From Melastoma dodecandrum (lineage: Eukaryota > Streptophyta > Magnoliopsida > Myrtales > Melastomataceae): a stretch of DNA of 64,000 nucleotides. Shown piece after piece: positions 46,945 to 59,460 of this stretch. A program made the position numbers and the translations under genes. The notes under the pieces are model-generated. The model did not search any database. It was not told the DNA's origin and saw only the letters and a list, made by a program, of their open reading frames with translations. Every line of letters begins with the position of its first letter. Positions within the stretch are counted from its first letter, which is position 1. The DNA lies in contig JARUPY010000088.1 of the NCBI GenBank assembly GCA_029817715.1, forward strand, positions 2,976,001-3,040,000. The letters are read 5' to 3'.

Positions 46945-48890
46945 AATATGATCGGTATTACTCAAGTTGTTGACCTCACAGACTCCACCGAACTCTCAAT
47001 GTTTTACTGGATTAAGCCCACATGTCCCGACAACTTCACTAAACTTTCTAAATTCTGATAAATTAAGTCTATAGGCATCAACGACTTCGTCAAACTACTG
47101 AAATATTATCGAGTCAAGCTAGCAAAGCCTCGATGACTTCAACACCAAACCACATGAGGTTTTGCTAAATCTCTTGTTCGAATTCAAGATCATTTTTATC
47201 GATCACTATTCTTCGAGAAACGAATCATAGTACTTACATAAATCATCCACAATTTAAGATTGATCATGCTATATTTTTAATATATTTCTATCCAGACCGT
47301 CAGACTTTAATGTTCACAATTTTCATAATGTCCAATGGGACATTCTTTACCTCTCTACTCTTTATTCTAAGAAATCATATGACATCAAGGAGATTAATGT
47401 TAAGAGTACTGTCAAGCTTTAGATAACTCTTAATTGGATTCCAATCCAAGTGTTGCTTTGGCTAAGGACTTTGAGATTATGCTGGTGATGATGGCTTCAC
47501 TTGAAGATCATATCGTAACTCTCATAAGGGAGATTGAAAGAAATGATGGGTTCCATGAAAGAATGAAATAGACAAATGGAATACATCGTCAATATGCTTG
47601 AAAACAAAATGTCTGACAAAGCACCTTAGAGGAGACACATCCGAGCTGACAAAAAAGGAGTTGCAAATGTAGATGATTCATCGAAGCATGTATATTTGTA
47701 ATTGATGATCTAATATCGACAAAAACATTGACGGAACTGATTAAGAAAAAGAACTGAAAGATAAGCTTGAAGACAAATTCTCGCCATCTTCAGCATATCA
47801 GAAGCCTTACGATCGGGAAGATCGAAGTCCCTAAAATGTATGTTGGATATAGCTGCGTAACTTCTTATAATTTGAAGGCAACATGCGGCATAAGGAGATT
47901 GAATGGTTACACAGTTTGTTTGTTCGATCCCTAAAAGAAAATGTTCTGACTGATATATGGACCTCACTCCAGATGATATTATTGATAGTTTTGAGAAATT
48001 GATGGGGGAGTTTTTGAATCGCTACTATAACACTCAATACGTGGTGAATATGATTGAGCTAACTAATAACACTTACCAATATAAAGTACAATGATGGAGA
48101 AATATGAGCCTGAACGGTAAGAATCACCTATCGAAAAAGACGTCTATTGACATTATTCAAGTTATGCTTTAGAGGTATAATATATTTTATAAGGGCTCAA
48201 ACCTCAATTGTTTAGGAGTTTATATGGTAAAAGCTCAATACATGAAGTTAAACTTCGTTGAAACTAAATTGGGGACATCTAAATACCTAAGCTATATAAA
48301 GGAACGGGGATACCAATTCAATAGTCATGCCATATATTTTCTCTCTAGTCACACCATAAAACCAAATGTACAACGTACCATTGAAATCAAAAGTGGATGT
48401 TAGATTTAAAATATATATATAAACATATTTCTTCCCTGTGTTTGTTGCACTTTGGAGATGATGTCAGATGTTGAACTGAAGAGTATTCTGCAAAAGAAAA
48501 AGAGGGGCCCTGGCTACAATGAACACCACCCAAAACGAATACATCCGAGTCCAACACACCCCGAGTGAGTCTCATTTAATGCATGGAGGAGAAAGAAGAG
48601 TTTGAAGCACTTTAGGACAAAGCAAAAACTACTCCCCCATTTGAGTAGGACAGCCCTTGTCTTGGGAAAACAACAAAATTCGCGATGATTGGGAACCAAA
48701 AAAGTATTTTCAAGTAGATTGGGGGAATCTCTCTTAGGAACTAACATCTCCTTCTCAACTACATCAAACTTGAAGCAGGAAATCCCGAGGGAGGTGGCAT
48801 TGATTTGTTTCCTATGAACAGAGCATCCTACAACCTCCAACCAAACAAAGAACAAGATGATGCTTCATGTTCCTCCTCCCACTAATGTTC
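46945..48890 (+). other. Intergenic region with gypsy-type gag remnant
   Basis: No intact gene. The central part (about 47480-48260) is retroelement-derived and is listed separately. The rest is AT-rich and unrecognised. Confidence 0.5.
47480..48260 (+). pseudogene. Decayed gypsy-type gag fragment
   Basis: Broken frames contain DFEIMLVMMASLEDHIVTL, KEIEWLHSLFV, then FLNRYYNTQYVVNMIELTNN with TYQYK, and IIQVML with RYNIFYKGSNLNC. This order and style are those of plant Ty3/gypsy gag proteins (the region around WFxxLxPxSIxxFxxLxxxFxxRF). Many stops are present and no LTR is seen nearby. Confidence 0.5.
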
Positions 48891-48893
48891 ACA

Positions 48894-49875
48894 TCACTTG
48901 AAGTTGTTGACCGCTCCATCGTTCAGCATTTCCTGTCCAACCAACAATTGATCGATCGAGTTAGGGGAGAGTAGTAGGGCGTCATGGGGATGAACATGTG
49001 GCTCAAATTTATTGCATCCAATGGAACAACGTAACTTGGGTTTTTTCTTTACCCTTTTGGAATTTCCAAAAAAATAAGACAACTTGTAATACTTTAACGC
49101 AATTCACAACATTTCGGCACTAACCACCATGTTTGTTGGTTACGAAATAGGATGATGGAAGACTTCACAGAGTTATGTTATAATTTATTCTCTTCTATTT
49201 TGGTCCGAGTCGAGTATAATGAATTATTTTATACCATTGCATTTGTGCCTCGTAATCAAAATCATAATATATTTTGCAAACCTAATTAATTAATTAATTA
49301 ATTAAAAATTTCAGAAAAGAAGAAGAAGAAAGAAGCGGTGTTACCTGAGAAGAGTTGTTCTCGGATGCCCTATCCCCAGAGCCTTCACATTTATTACTAT
49401 CTCCCTTCTTTCCACCCTTCCTCAAACCCAGAAACCCCTTCCACCTCCCCACCGCGGAGGATCCGCCAACGCTACCCCTCGTCGGCCTCCTTTCCGACAC
49501 CTCCTCCTCCTCCTCTTCCTCCTCCTCCACTAACAGCTCCTCCCTCAGCGTCGTCTTGCTCTCCCGGAACGACGGCAGAATCCTCCCCTTGAAGAACAGC
49601 TCATCAGCGCTCATCATGTTGTGGTTCGACACCGAGAACTCGAAGTCTGACGACCCCGCTGCCGTCTCGGGGCAGTAAGGTGCCCTCGGCTCCTGCCGTA
49701 GGGCCACAGATGTAGCACCACTGCCGCCGTTCCCATGGGACTCAACAAAGTCGTTGGAGAAGGAGATTCTGGGGATGATCGAGACTGGGTGAGGTTGGAA
49801 GCCGTTGTAGTAATGGCGGTGGCGATGGTGGTTGTTCTTACCATTGTTGTTGTTGGTTTCGGTATCGTTATGCAT
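48894..49875 (-). CDS. Plant-specific small protein, FEFSVS/SADELFF motif family
   Basis: Exon 1 is 49345-49875 and exon 2 is 48894-48932, giving 189 aa from ATG 49875 (MHNDTETNNNNGKNNHH). The frame extends to 49887 only through a TTG. Order of features: an Asn/His-rich start, IPRISFSNDFVES, then FEFSVSNHNMMSADELFFKG with RILPSF, TTLREELL, a run of nine Glu, RWKGFLGLRK and a basic KGGKKG segment. The short last exon EMLNDGAVNNFK fits the short tail typical of relatives, and was picked because the phase and the acceptor (GGACAG) agree. Similar motifs occur in DUF1645-like and membrane-associated kinase regulator-like plant proteins. No biochemical function is known to me. It stands alone, with its promoter above 49.9 kb. 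Confidence 0.65.
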
Positions 49876-52570
49876 TGTGAATATCAAACGTTATTGTAAG
49901 AAAATGCATGCCATTAAGAGAAGCCAAGGCCAAAGGAAGAAGGAAACAAAAACAAGAAGAAAATTTTTATGAGAACATGGACATTGTTCAATAGGAGTAG
50001 TAGTGGTAGTGGCGGTGGATCAGCACATGATTTTAAGGAAGATATGATTTTTCTCTTTTTCTAAAAAAAATAACAAAAAGAAGAAATGGGTCTGAGGGAA
50101 ATTAAAAAAACAATTATAATAATTGTTAAAATAAAATTTCATTTTTGTTGAATAAAATAACATTTTTATATGTTCTTTCTAAAAGAAAATTGAAGGAACA
50201 TGGGGGACCCTCTTCTACTATTTACACGAAGCCCCCCCAATGACCACGAGTAGATATGTGTATTTATATCTCTGTGGGTGAAAGAGGGATGTTGCTAGAA
50301 CCTCCTCCCCAAAAATATCTTCTTTTAACATAACCCAAATACAATTTATTTTATGTATTTATCCCCAATTAATTTCTACTATTTTCATTCGCCTGACCAA
50401 AAGGATCTTACAAATAAAAAAAACTTGTCTATTTTCCTAAGTTACTTGTGTAAGAAACAAGGAGTCGGTTGATGTGTATAGACTACTACTACTTCCAAGG
50501 ACAAAGTTTTTAACCAGAAATCAATTGAACCATATATTAAAATGGACGTCCATACCGTTTTGCATGCGCCAATACTTAGTGTGCCCGAGATCTTATCCAC
50601 CCCATCTGTTTTGTATTTATTTATTGGTATGAAATATATATATTTGAAACAATAAAAAAACAGAATGAAAATTTTTTTTATATCAGCAGGTTCGACTTAC
50701 TTTTTGCGAACCCTCTCACAAGGTTGGAAGGCTCTTTGATAAGCTCGCGAGCCTCAGACCCGGTCCAACTACATTTCTTTTAGGCCCGACTTGAAGTCTG
50801 CTCCCCTATCGGTCCAATTTCAGTTAAGGCCCAAAACGTGGGTGGCTCTTCGACTTTATTAATCATCATCCAAGAGACCTATCATAAATTCAAGTGAAAT
50901 ATGTATAGTAGGGTTCGAACCAGTAATCATGACAAGGGTCCAAACTCCGACAACCAGGTTACACGCCAGTTGGTGTTCTCGGAAGGACAGAATGAAAAAT
51001 TGATGTGGCTCTCTCGTTACTTTCTCCGAAATTTTATGTCCTTTCATTTGCGGTAGAGGCTGCGGCATTTTATGAGTCTTTCCTCAAATTTCCTTTTTTT
51101 TTATCAATATTTTTGGACTAATTGGCCAATCATTTTAACTTCTTACGGAGTTATTAGGCAGTAAAGCAATATATATTAATATATCTTATTTTTATTAATT
51201 TTATTATTTGTTTATTTTCTCATCGTACACACCCTTTAATGCGAGCGACTACCAGATAGAGACTAAATAAATACATGGGTGTTTGGGCGGAAGAAGCTCA
51301 CAGGTGAGGCAGTCAAAGTTCCTTAGCTGGGGTGATTGACCCTTTACCCAAATAAATAAAAAAGTATTAGCACCGCCTATAATTCATTTCCCTTTTGTTT
51401 GGAACATGGTGTGTTAATAGAATTTATTTTTGATAAGGAGGAGATGTACATCTAGAGATACCACAAATCTCGTTGTGAAAGAATTGCAGTAATTTTTAAG
51501 AATAGTCAACTCGATAAGCATTCTTCAAACCAGTCGAAGTTGTTTTCTTCTGTTGAACGACCTCATAGATATACTGTGGAGAAAATCGACTTGAGAGAAG
51601 TAGCTCAATAGCTGGTTTTCTTCTGGGACGATTTTATCACAAATTACTTACTTTTTAAGAGTGTCTGAATCTGACTCGTGCATGTCGCTACTTTTGATAC
51701 AAACTTTTTAATTATTTTAGTTAGCGTTTAATTTTTTTTTATTTGAGCGGACTCTATAAATTTATACTCTTTATAACAGAGAAAAACGTTGACTATTTCG
51801 AATTTTAGAGAACTTAGTTACTTTGATTCGGATAAATTTAAAAAATTTTAAAAAGGAAAATCGGCCTCTTGGCATTTCAATCCCAATGAACAATTAATAT
51901 TATCCAAAAAGAATTAGGCACGTGGATTATTTTCTCTTTCTTTTTTGTTTTAACATCTGGATCCATCGGGCTAGTTGTACAATTTCTATGCAAAATGCAT
52001 CTTCACGAGGAAGCATGTCACAATCGTAGAAAGGCAAGTATAGTAACATACTTTTTAACGATAAACCCCAATGGAAGAAGATGGAATGTTATTGCTCTGT
52101 ATTAAATTAAAGAAGAGAAGAATGTAAAGGTGGAATAAGGTTTTAGTTGGGTGTCGAGGAACCCCAGGTTGATGTGAATGTGCTAACATAACTAGAAGGA
52201 AAGGCATCTTTTCGAATGGACAAAAAGAATGACTGTCCGCCTGAGGCAGACTGGTGTGAGTGTGTGTTGTTTTTGTTACGAGACCCATTTCTTCACTCAC
52301 GAGATCAGCAGCTAGATTGAAATGTGTTGGGGGGGGTGTATGTTTGGTAAGTGGAAGCACGAGATTACTTGCATATACTACTCACCCTGGGATTTTCTGA
52401 CAATCAAAACACCATAAAATTATTACCTTCTCTTCGTGGACTCTAGTTTTCTTCTTGTTCATCGTCTTCTTCTTTGAAGGAAGAAACTTTGTTAGATGTT
52501 ATTACATCATGAAAGAAGAGAAAATAAACAAAAGGAAAAAAGGGAAAGGAGAGGGAATGGGGGAAGAGGC
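49876..52570. other. Intergenic region
   Basis: Contains the presumed promoter of the minus-strand gene at 49875. A SINE-like segment with a B-box near 50910 is listed separately. No coding sequence is supported. Confidence 0.5.
50690..50985 (-). repeat. Possible SINE-like, tRNA-derived segment
   Basis: On the minus strand, GGTTCGAACCC (a perfect Pol III B-box core) lies about 50 bases after a TGGCGTGTAACCTGG stretch that loosely resembles an A-box. Downstream sequence has no coding potential. The B-box is clear; the A-box and the element limits are not. Confidence 0.35.
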
Positions 52571-52571
52571 T

Positions 52572-52612
52572 AAAGACTCGTGCACACAGTACTAAATTTT
52601 CGTAATTTTTTG
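52572..52612 (+). repeat. Left AT-rich inverted end (pairs with 60888-60932)
   Basis: GACTCGTGCACACAGTACTA followed by AATTTTCGTAATTTTTTG matches the reverse complement of about 60888-60932 (GACCCGTGTGCATTTTACTA and AATTTTCGCAAATTTTTTG). Nearby, both sides contain GTAAAATACAAAAAAT words. Confidence 0.55.
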
Positions 52613-53175
52613 TATATTTGTACAAAAAATTCAAATTTTTAGTAATGTACAACACTAGAACAGTAATTATTTTGTAAAATACAAAAAATCAAATTTTTGT
52701 AATGTACAATCCCCTTCAAATTTTTTTGTATTGTACTATTATTTGATCAGATTATCTTGAATTGAAAAACCATTTTGTTATACTTTTGTCTTCTATTCGA
52801 AGTGAGTGGATTCAACTTCAACCCCGTTCTTCATTTGGTGGATTCTAAGTGCAGATTGAATTGAGTGTTCAACCGGTGGGGGTGTTTCTGTATCCTCCAC
52901 GTTGTTCCTCACCCTTGTCTTTTTCGTGGTGGTGCCTCTGTATCCATGGCCAAACGAGTCTATTTGAGTCTTCTTTCACGGGGTGCAACTGTATCGTGAA
53001 GGTTGTTCTCAACCTACCCTTCATCTATCCCCCGTTCCGTTCCTATTTTTCAGCCACACTTAACCACAACTTTCCGTCCGAACCCCATGTCATTCCATTC
53101 CGCATTCTTTTCAGTGACGTCCCCTTTCATTTTCGGTATTGGAATCATCTATTCCTTGTCGTCCCCGTATCATCT

Positions 53176-53276
53176 TGGTATCAGAGCGCACGGTTGCCAT
53201 GGCCAGACGATTCCAATGAGCAACAGATCGCCGATCTTTAGCAACAACTATAGTCGTTGCGAACTCGTCATGCATA
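53176..53276 (+). mobile_element. 5' end of a gypsy-type element (before the nested insertion)
   Basis: TGGTATCAGAGC at 53176-53187 is a tRNA-Met-type primer site. It is followed by the start of gag (an ATG near 53200, then NEQQIADL with LQQ-like residues, broken by stops). The copia element begins at 53277, so the gag continues only at 59461. The LTR upstream of the primer site cannot be delimited. Confidence 0.6.
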
Positions 53277-53722
53277 TGTCAGATTTAATCCACAAAAACT
53301 GGGAACACACATGTCGAATTACCGAGGTCAAAGTCTAGATGCGGAAGCATACTTGATGAATCCATTGGAAACCTGAAAAGCCTGAACGCCTAGGTTTTGC
53401 TCTTCCAGGTCTTTACGATTTTGACGAAACTGATCAGGGTAATGGGATGCCCTACAGTTGTCTTATATTCGCATGGCCTGGGGACCATAACCCCTCATTG
53501 ACAATTAAGTCCCTGAGGTTAATAATATCTTTAATTCCACCCATCATAGAATAAGAGATTATTGCGTTATCAGCACAATATACCCCTATACTTAACGAGA
53601 CATCAATTGGACCCTCCTAATATTATATAAATTAGATCACTTAATCAGGCCCAATATCCGGATAGTTTGTGTATGACTGAACATAAAGGTCGGGCCACCT
53701 AATGAAATTATTATTTCTAACA
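53277..53722 (-). repeat. 3' LTR of the nested copia element (446 bp)
   Basis: Nearly identical to 59008-59460 apart from small indels and substitutions, which points to a fairly recent insertion compared with the decay of the host element. Confidence 0.9.
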
Positions 53723-53733
53723 ATCTCCCACTT
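53723..53733 (-). other. Polypurine tract of the nested copia element
   Basis: AAGTGGGAGAT on the minus strand, directly before the TGTTAG start of the 3' LTR. Confidence 0.8.
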
Positions 53734-54113
53734 GGACCGACTAATAAAACCGAACAGTCATAACACACTAAATGAGATCTCCATAAAACATATCCCTATC
53801 AACCATCTCAATAGTTTGATCCATCAAGCATATCAGTATCAGGACTAAAGCGGCTTTCGCTGTCATTAATCGCAGCTAAACCTTCAATAATCACAAATAC
53901 CAACACACTCGACGACATAGACCAAGTATAGGTGTGCAGCATGGAAATTACATAAGATGTGATCTGTACATGCCTATTTCCAACTGGTCCTCCTAAGGTG
54001 AGATCCATAAATTCTCGATCCAGAGTGTAACCGAAACTGAAAACGAAACCAAAGCTGAAACTGAAGTTCAAAAGTGTACATACAACATAAATTAATCGAA
54101 GTAACATCTCCCA

Positions 54114-57100
54114 CTAAACCATTACATCATCTAGTGACATAACACTCATACGAGCAACATGCTGGTGAAAGATCCTGGGTGGTAACGGCTTAGTAAACGG
54201 ATCCGCAATCATGGAAGACGTACCGATGTGCTCTATAGATAAAAAGCCACTCTGAATCCTGTCTTTTATAGCCAGGAACTTGATGTCAATGTGCTTAGAC
54301 CTCGAAGAGCTCATGTTGCTATTGGAGTACATCACTACCGACTTATTGTCACAGAATAATTTAAGCGGTCTCTCAATGCTGTTAATGATGCGCAGCCCTG
54401 TGACAAAATTCCGCAGCCATACCCCATGATTGGACGCCTCAAAACAAGCTATATATTCTGCTTCCATGGTTGAAGACGCTGTGAGCTTCTGCTTAGCGCT
54501 CTTCCAGGAAATAGCTCCTCTAGCTAGCAGATAAATATAACCTGACGTGGATCGACGACTGTCTTGGCATCCACCGAAATCGGAGTTAGAATACCTGATG
54601 ATCTCCAACTGATCTGATCTCCGGTAAGTGAGCATGAAATGCTTTGTTCTCTGTAGATATCTCAAGACCCGTTTGGCTGCTGTCCAATGATCCACGCCCG
54701 GGTTACTCAAGTACCTCCCCACTATCCCTACTATGTACGCAATATTCGGACGCGTACAGACTTGAGCGTACATCAGACTCCCAACTACCGACGCATAAGG
54801 AATCTTCTGCATCTCCTGCATCTCAAAATTATTCTTGGGGCACTGATTGAGATTGAATTTGTCTCCTTTAGCTATAGGTGTATCCCCTGGTCTGCAGTCC
54901 TTTAACCCATACCTCATCAGCACTTTCTCGATGTAGCTCTTCTGTGATAATCCAAGAATTCCCCGAGAGCGATCTCGGTGAATCTGGATCCCTAATACAA
55001 AAGAGGCATCACCAAGATCCTTCATCTCGAATTTCTCCGAGAGAAATTACTTAGTTCCGTGCAATAAGCCTACATCATTACTTGCAATCAATATATCATC
55101 GACATACAGAACCAGAAAAATGAACTTACTCCCACTGAACTTGTGGTACACGCATTCATCAACGATATTAGCCTCGAAACCAAATGAGACTATGACCTGA
55201 TGAAATTTGTAATACCACTGACGAGAAGCCTGCTTAAGCCCGTAGATGGATTTCTTAAGTTTGCACACCATCTTCTCTGCATCTTGCGAAGCAAAGTATT
55301 CTGGCTACACCATATAAATCATCTCATCAATGTCGCCATTGAGAAACGCTGTCTTTACATCCATCTGATGTAGCTCGAGATCAAAATGAGCCACAAGTGC
55401 CATAATAATCCTAAAAGAGTCTTTCGAAGAAACCGGAGAGAAAGTCTTTGTATAATCAATGCCTTCCTTTTGAATAAAGCCTTTGGCGACTAAACGAGCC
55501 TTATATCTCTCTACATTGCCCTTAGAATCCCTCTTGGTCTTAAAAATCCATTTGCAACTAATGGGTTTCACATAAGTGGGCAGTGGAACGAGATCCCAAA
55601 CGTCATTGTCAGCCATTGACTTCATCTCATCCTTCATGGCATCAATCCACTTCTGAGATTCGGAGCTCCGCATGGCCTCACAATGGTTGACCGGGTCATC
55701 CTCTGTCGTTCCAATGCCTTCCTCATGCTCCTGGAAATATACGACGAAATCGTCCGAAATTGTGCTTCTCCTCTCTCGAGTAGATCTCCTAAGTGGCACT
55801 ATCTCTTGAGGTTGTTGAATTTGTTCATCTGGAATAGCCTCTTCAGGCTGAAGGTGGAGTACCTCATTGTCGTCTTGTTGCACCAAATCAAGATCTGGAA
55901 CAATAACTGAAGGAAGAGAAATTGTTTCCTCTTCAAAGACGACATCCTTAACCTTACCTCCCCCTTCAAACTCAACATCCTCAAAAAAATCAGGCATTTC
56001 TCGTCTCAAAGAACGATCTAGAAGTGGGATCAAAAAACTTGAAACCCCTAGACTTCTCAGAGTAACCAACAAAATAACAACTAACCGTTCTAGAGTCCAG
56101 TTTCTTCTCATGTGGCCTGTAAGGCCTTGCCTCAGCTGGACAACCCCAAATGTGTAAATGCTTTAAATTTGGCTTCTTGCCATACCATAGTTCATAAGGG
56201 GTTTTCTGAACGGCCTTAGTTGGCACTCTGTTGAGCAAATATACTGCGGTCTTAAGTGCTTCGCCCCAGAGGGAATCTGGTAAGGTAGAATGACTAATCA
56301 TACTCACCATGTCCTTAAGTGTTATGTTTCGTCTTTCAGCCACACCGTTCATCGTAGGACTACCCGGCATGGTGTACTGAGGGACGATACCGCATTCCTC
56401 TAGGAACTTAGCGAAAGGACCTGGACGTTGTTCACCTGATCCGTCATATCTGCCGTAGTATTCACCACCACGGTCAGACCTGACAGCCTTAATCCTTTTG
56501 CCTAGTTGGTTCTCAACTTCAGCCTTATACGCCTTGAACATGTCCAAAGCCTGAGACTTCTCACTGATCAGAAATAGATAGCCAAACCGAGAGTAATCGT
56601 CTATGAACGAAATGAAATACTATTGGAAAGGCCCACAGATATCTGTATGCACAAGTTCTAAGACATCCGTACTACGGTTGGCATCAAGGTTCCTAATGTT
56701 TGTCTGTTTCCCCTTAATGCACTCAATGCAGACCTGTAGGTCCGCCATATCAGGGATATCCAGAATTCCGTCCGACACAAGCCGCTGAATGCGCTGTTTG
56801 GAAATGTGACCCAAACACTTGTGCCAAAAAATGACAGAATTCTTATCAGTCAATTTACGCTTTGTACCACGAGAACTGAAGCACAAGGTTTCATTAAATG
56901 AGGCCACTGTATCTAATAAATAAAGTCTATCATATGTTGATAATGAACCGGTACCAATAGTACGGGAATCATCAAAGAGACTAAACTGACAGTTTCTGAA
57001 GGAACAAGAATAACCAAATTTGTCCAACGCAGAAACAGAAATCAAATTCCGTCTAAAAGACGGTACTACAAAAGTCTCCTTCAGGTCCAGATAGGAACCA

Positions 57101-57962
57101 GTCCTCAATAACAGCCTAAAAGTCCCAATGGCCTCTGCATTCACTAACTTGCCGTCTCTTACGTAGATGAATCTTTCAGCATCAACTGGAGCTCGCCAGT
57201 TCAGGCAACCCTGCATAGATACACTAATGTGAGTAGTAGCACCAGAATCTACCCACCAAGTGCTCTCAGGTACCAAAGCTAAATTAACTTCAGAACAAAC
57301 TAAAGTGAGAAGATTACCCTTCTTCTTGCGCCAGTCACGGTATCCGGCACACTGAATCTTCTTACGCCCTTTGTTCTTGCAGAAGAAGCAAGCATCAGAA
57401 TCCAAAGGAGCGACCTTCATCTGCTTCTTCTGTTGCGGGGCAACCGCAGCAGCATGACTGCTCTTCCTCTTCTTAGCATTGTCCTTACGTGCGAACGCCA
57501 AGTGAGCACTCTCAGTCTTATCTCGCTTCATTCTGTCCTCGTCCTGCACTAGGTGAGAAATGAGCTCATTGAGGCTCCATTTCTCCTTTTGACAGTTATA
57601 ACTGACCTTAAAATGACTGAAGTGTGCAGGAAGGGATATCAAAACCAGATGCACCAACAGATCATCCGAGAGATCTAGCTTGAGTGCCTTAAGCTTGGAA
57701 GCAATGTTAGACATCTCCATGATGCACTCGTCTCAGCCTTTTCGTTTTTCTCAAAACGTTTCTCTATATCGGCTAGGAACTGTTTGGCGTCTGTCGCATC
57801 GGACATAGCGCCTCGAAAACTGTCTGGAATAGCACGCTTCATGATCATCAGACATAGGCGATTAGATCTCTCCCACCGCTCATAGTTCTGTTTAACAACA
57901 GCCGAACTATCATCTGAAGGAGCGGCGGGGCGATCAACCCGAAGTGCCATGTCCAAATCCAA
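54114..57962 (-). pseudogene. copia gag-pol polyprotein, disabled by stops and frameshifts
   Basis: Read from 57962 downwards. Gag starts at 57962 and shifts frame near 57700. A damaged knuckle (CFFCKNKGRKKIQC, with the usual His missing) is followed by protease WWVDSGATTHI. Pre-integrase WHKCLGHISKQRI precedes integrase with HTDICGPF and SDRGGEY. An in-frame TAG follows GPFQ near 56620, and there is another frameshift near 56000. Reverse transcriptase has SCKWIFKTKRDSKGN, KTAFLNGDIDE and YVDDILIASND, with in-frame stops after YMV (near 55305) and after LLHGTK (near 55047). RNase H (ASSTMEAEYIACFEA) is in the last frame, ending at stop 54114. The catalytic motifs survive between the breaks, but no continuous polyprotein can be made. 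Confidence 0.9.
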
Positions 57963-58993
57963 GACAGCGTGATTGATCTCAATGTGCTCTTTTCAGGGTC
58001 TGAAGTTTGTGTCGTTAAGCACAGGGATGGAGTTCAGTGCAGCACTGACGTTGGTAGCAGGAGTAACAGCTGAATAGAGAACAAACAGAGTAAATGTATC
58101 AGCTCACTCAATCGATAACCGAATAAAGGGAAATATAAATAATGGCAAGTTCCATTAAGACACCAGTACAACATTAACACCCTATCGAATGACCGCGATG
58201 TCAACTTGCAAGCGATATCCCATTGCAGCAATCAGATACAGACCGTCAATCCTGTCAAACAAATAAGCCTTCCGAGGGGCCGACTCAATGTTCACATGGA
58301 TATCCAAATGATAGTCTCGTATCTAATATTACGGGTGCATGTATGGAATTCGACCAAACAGCGCCTTCCGAGGGGCCGATCACTGTCCCCATGAAAACCA
58401 AACATGCCATCTTATATTCCAAATGGGTTTCCATATACGAGAGAGCTCCGAGGGGAGATGTCGCTTCAGTCCACCCACTTTAAAATACAGACTTCCAGAA
58501 TATGCCATTACTTTTCAGATCCAAACAACCAGTAAAATTTAATCTGAAATGCTCGAAATCGGGACTGGAAACCCCCAAATTTAGCATGAAACTTAACTTA
58601 ATTATACCCGAAAGTCACTTTATGGGTTTAAACCGGTTAAAATTGAACCGGACGGACGGAACCGTGCCCCGAAACCGAATCCACGGACCTCGGTTGTGGA
58701 ATCTGGTGCCGTAACCGCCGCCGGAGACCACGTCGAACGCTCGGCCGCCGTAATCCGAAATCATAAACTCAATCCCTCGATGAAACACGAGGAGTAAATA
58801 CAAAACACAACGGATTCAAATATAATAATAAAAAAATCAGGAAAAAAGGGAACGCAAGAACAGGGGAGGGTGAACAGAGATTTCTCCCCTTTAAAAAAAA
58901 ATTAAAGCACAACAAAAAATTCCTCCTTTTCCTGATTAATAAAAAAAATCTCAAACCCTAATTCTCAATTCCCAATAATTCAACATATGATCG

Positions 58994-59005
58994 GCTCTGA
59001 TACCA
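58994..59005 (-). other. Primer binding site of the nested copia element
   Basis: TGGTATCAGAGC on the minus strand, two bases inside the 5' LTR. Confidence 0.9.
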
Positions 59006-59007
59006 CT

Positions 59008-59460
59008 TGTCATATTTAATCCACAAAAACTGGGAACACACATGTCGAATTACCGAGGTCAAAGTCTAGATGCGGAAGCGTACCTGATGAATCCATTGGA
59101 AACCTGGAGAACCTGAACGCCTAGGTTTTGGTCTTCCAGGCCTTTACGATTTTGACGAATGTAAAATTGATCAGGGTAATGGGATGCCCTACAGTTGTCT
59201 TATATTCGCATGGCTTGGAGACCATAACCCCTCATTGACAATTAAGTCCCTAAGGTTAATAATCTCTTTAATTCCACCCATCACAGAATAAGAGATTATT
59301 GCGGTATCTGCACAATATACCCCTATACTTAACGAGACGTCAATTGGACCCTCATAATATTGATATAAATTAGATCACTTAATCAGGTCCAACATCCGGA
59401 TAGTTTGTGTATGACTGAACATAAAGGTCGGGCCACCTAATGAAATTATTATTTCTAACA
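59008..59460 (-). repeat. 5' LTR of the nested copia element (453 bp)
   Basis: Partner of 53277-53722, with the same terminal sequences. Confidence 0.9.

Larger units (their letters stand above)
53277..59460 (-). mobile_element. Ty1/copia retrotransposon, full-length but decayed
   Basis: Runs on the minus strand. LTRs are 53277-53722 (3' LTR of the element) and 59008-59460 (5' LTR), both TGTTAG...TGACA in element orientation and nearly identical. The primer site is at 58994-59005 and the polypurine tract at 53723-53733. The internal region codes for gag, protease, integrase, RT and RNase H in the copia order. The flanking 5-mers are GCATA (left) and ACATC (right), so no clean target duplication remains. 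It is inserted in the gag start of a gypsy-type element. Confidence 0.9.
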
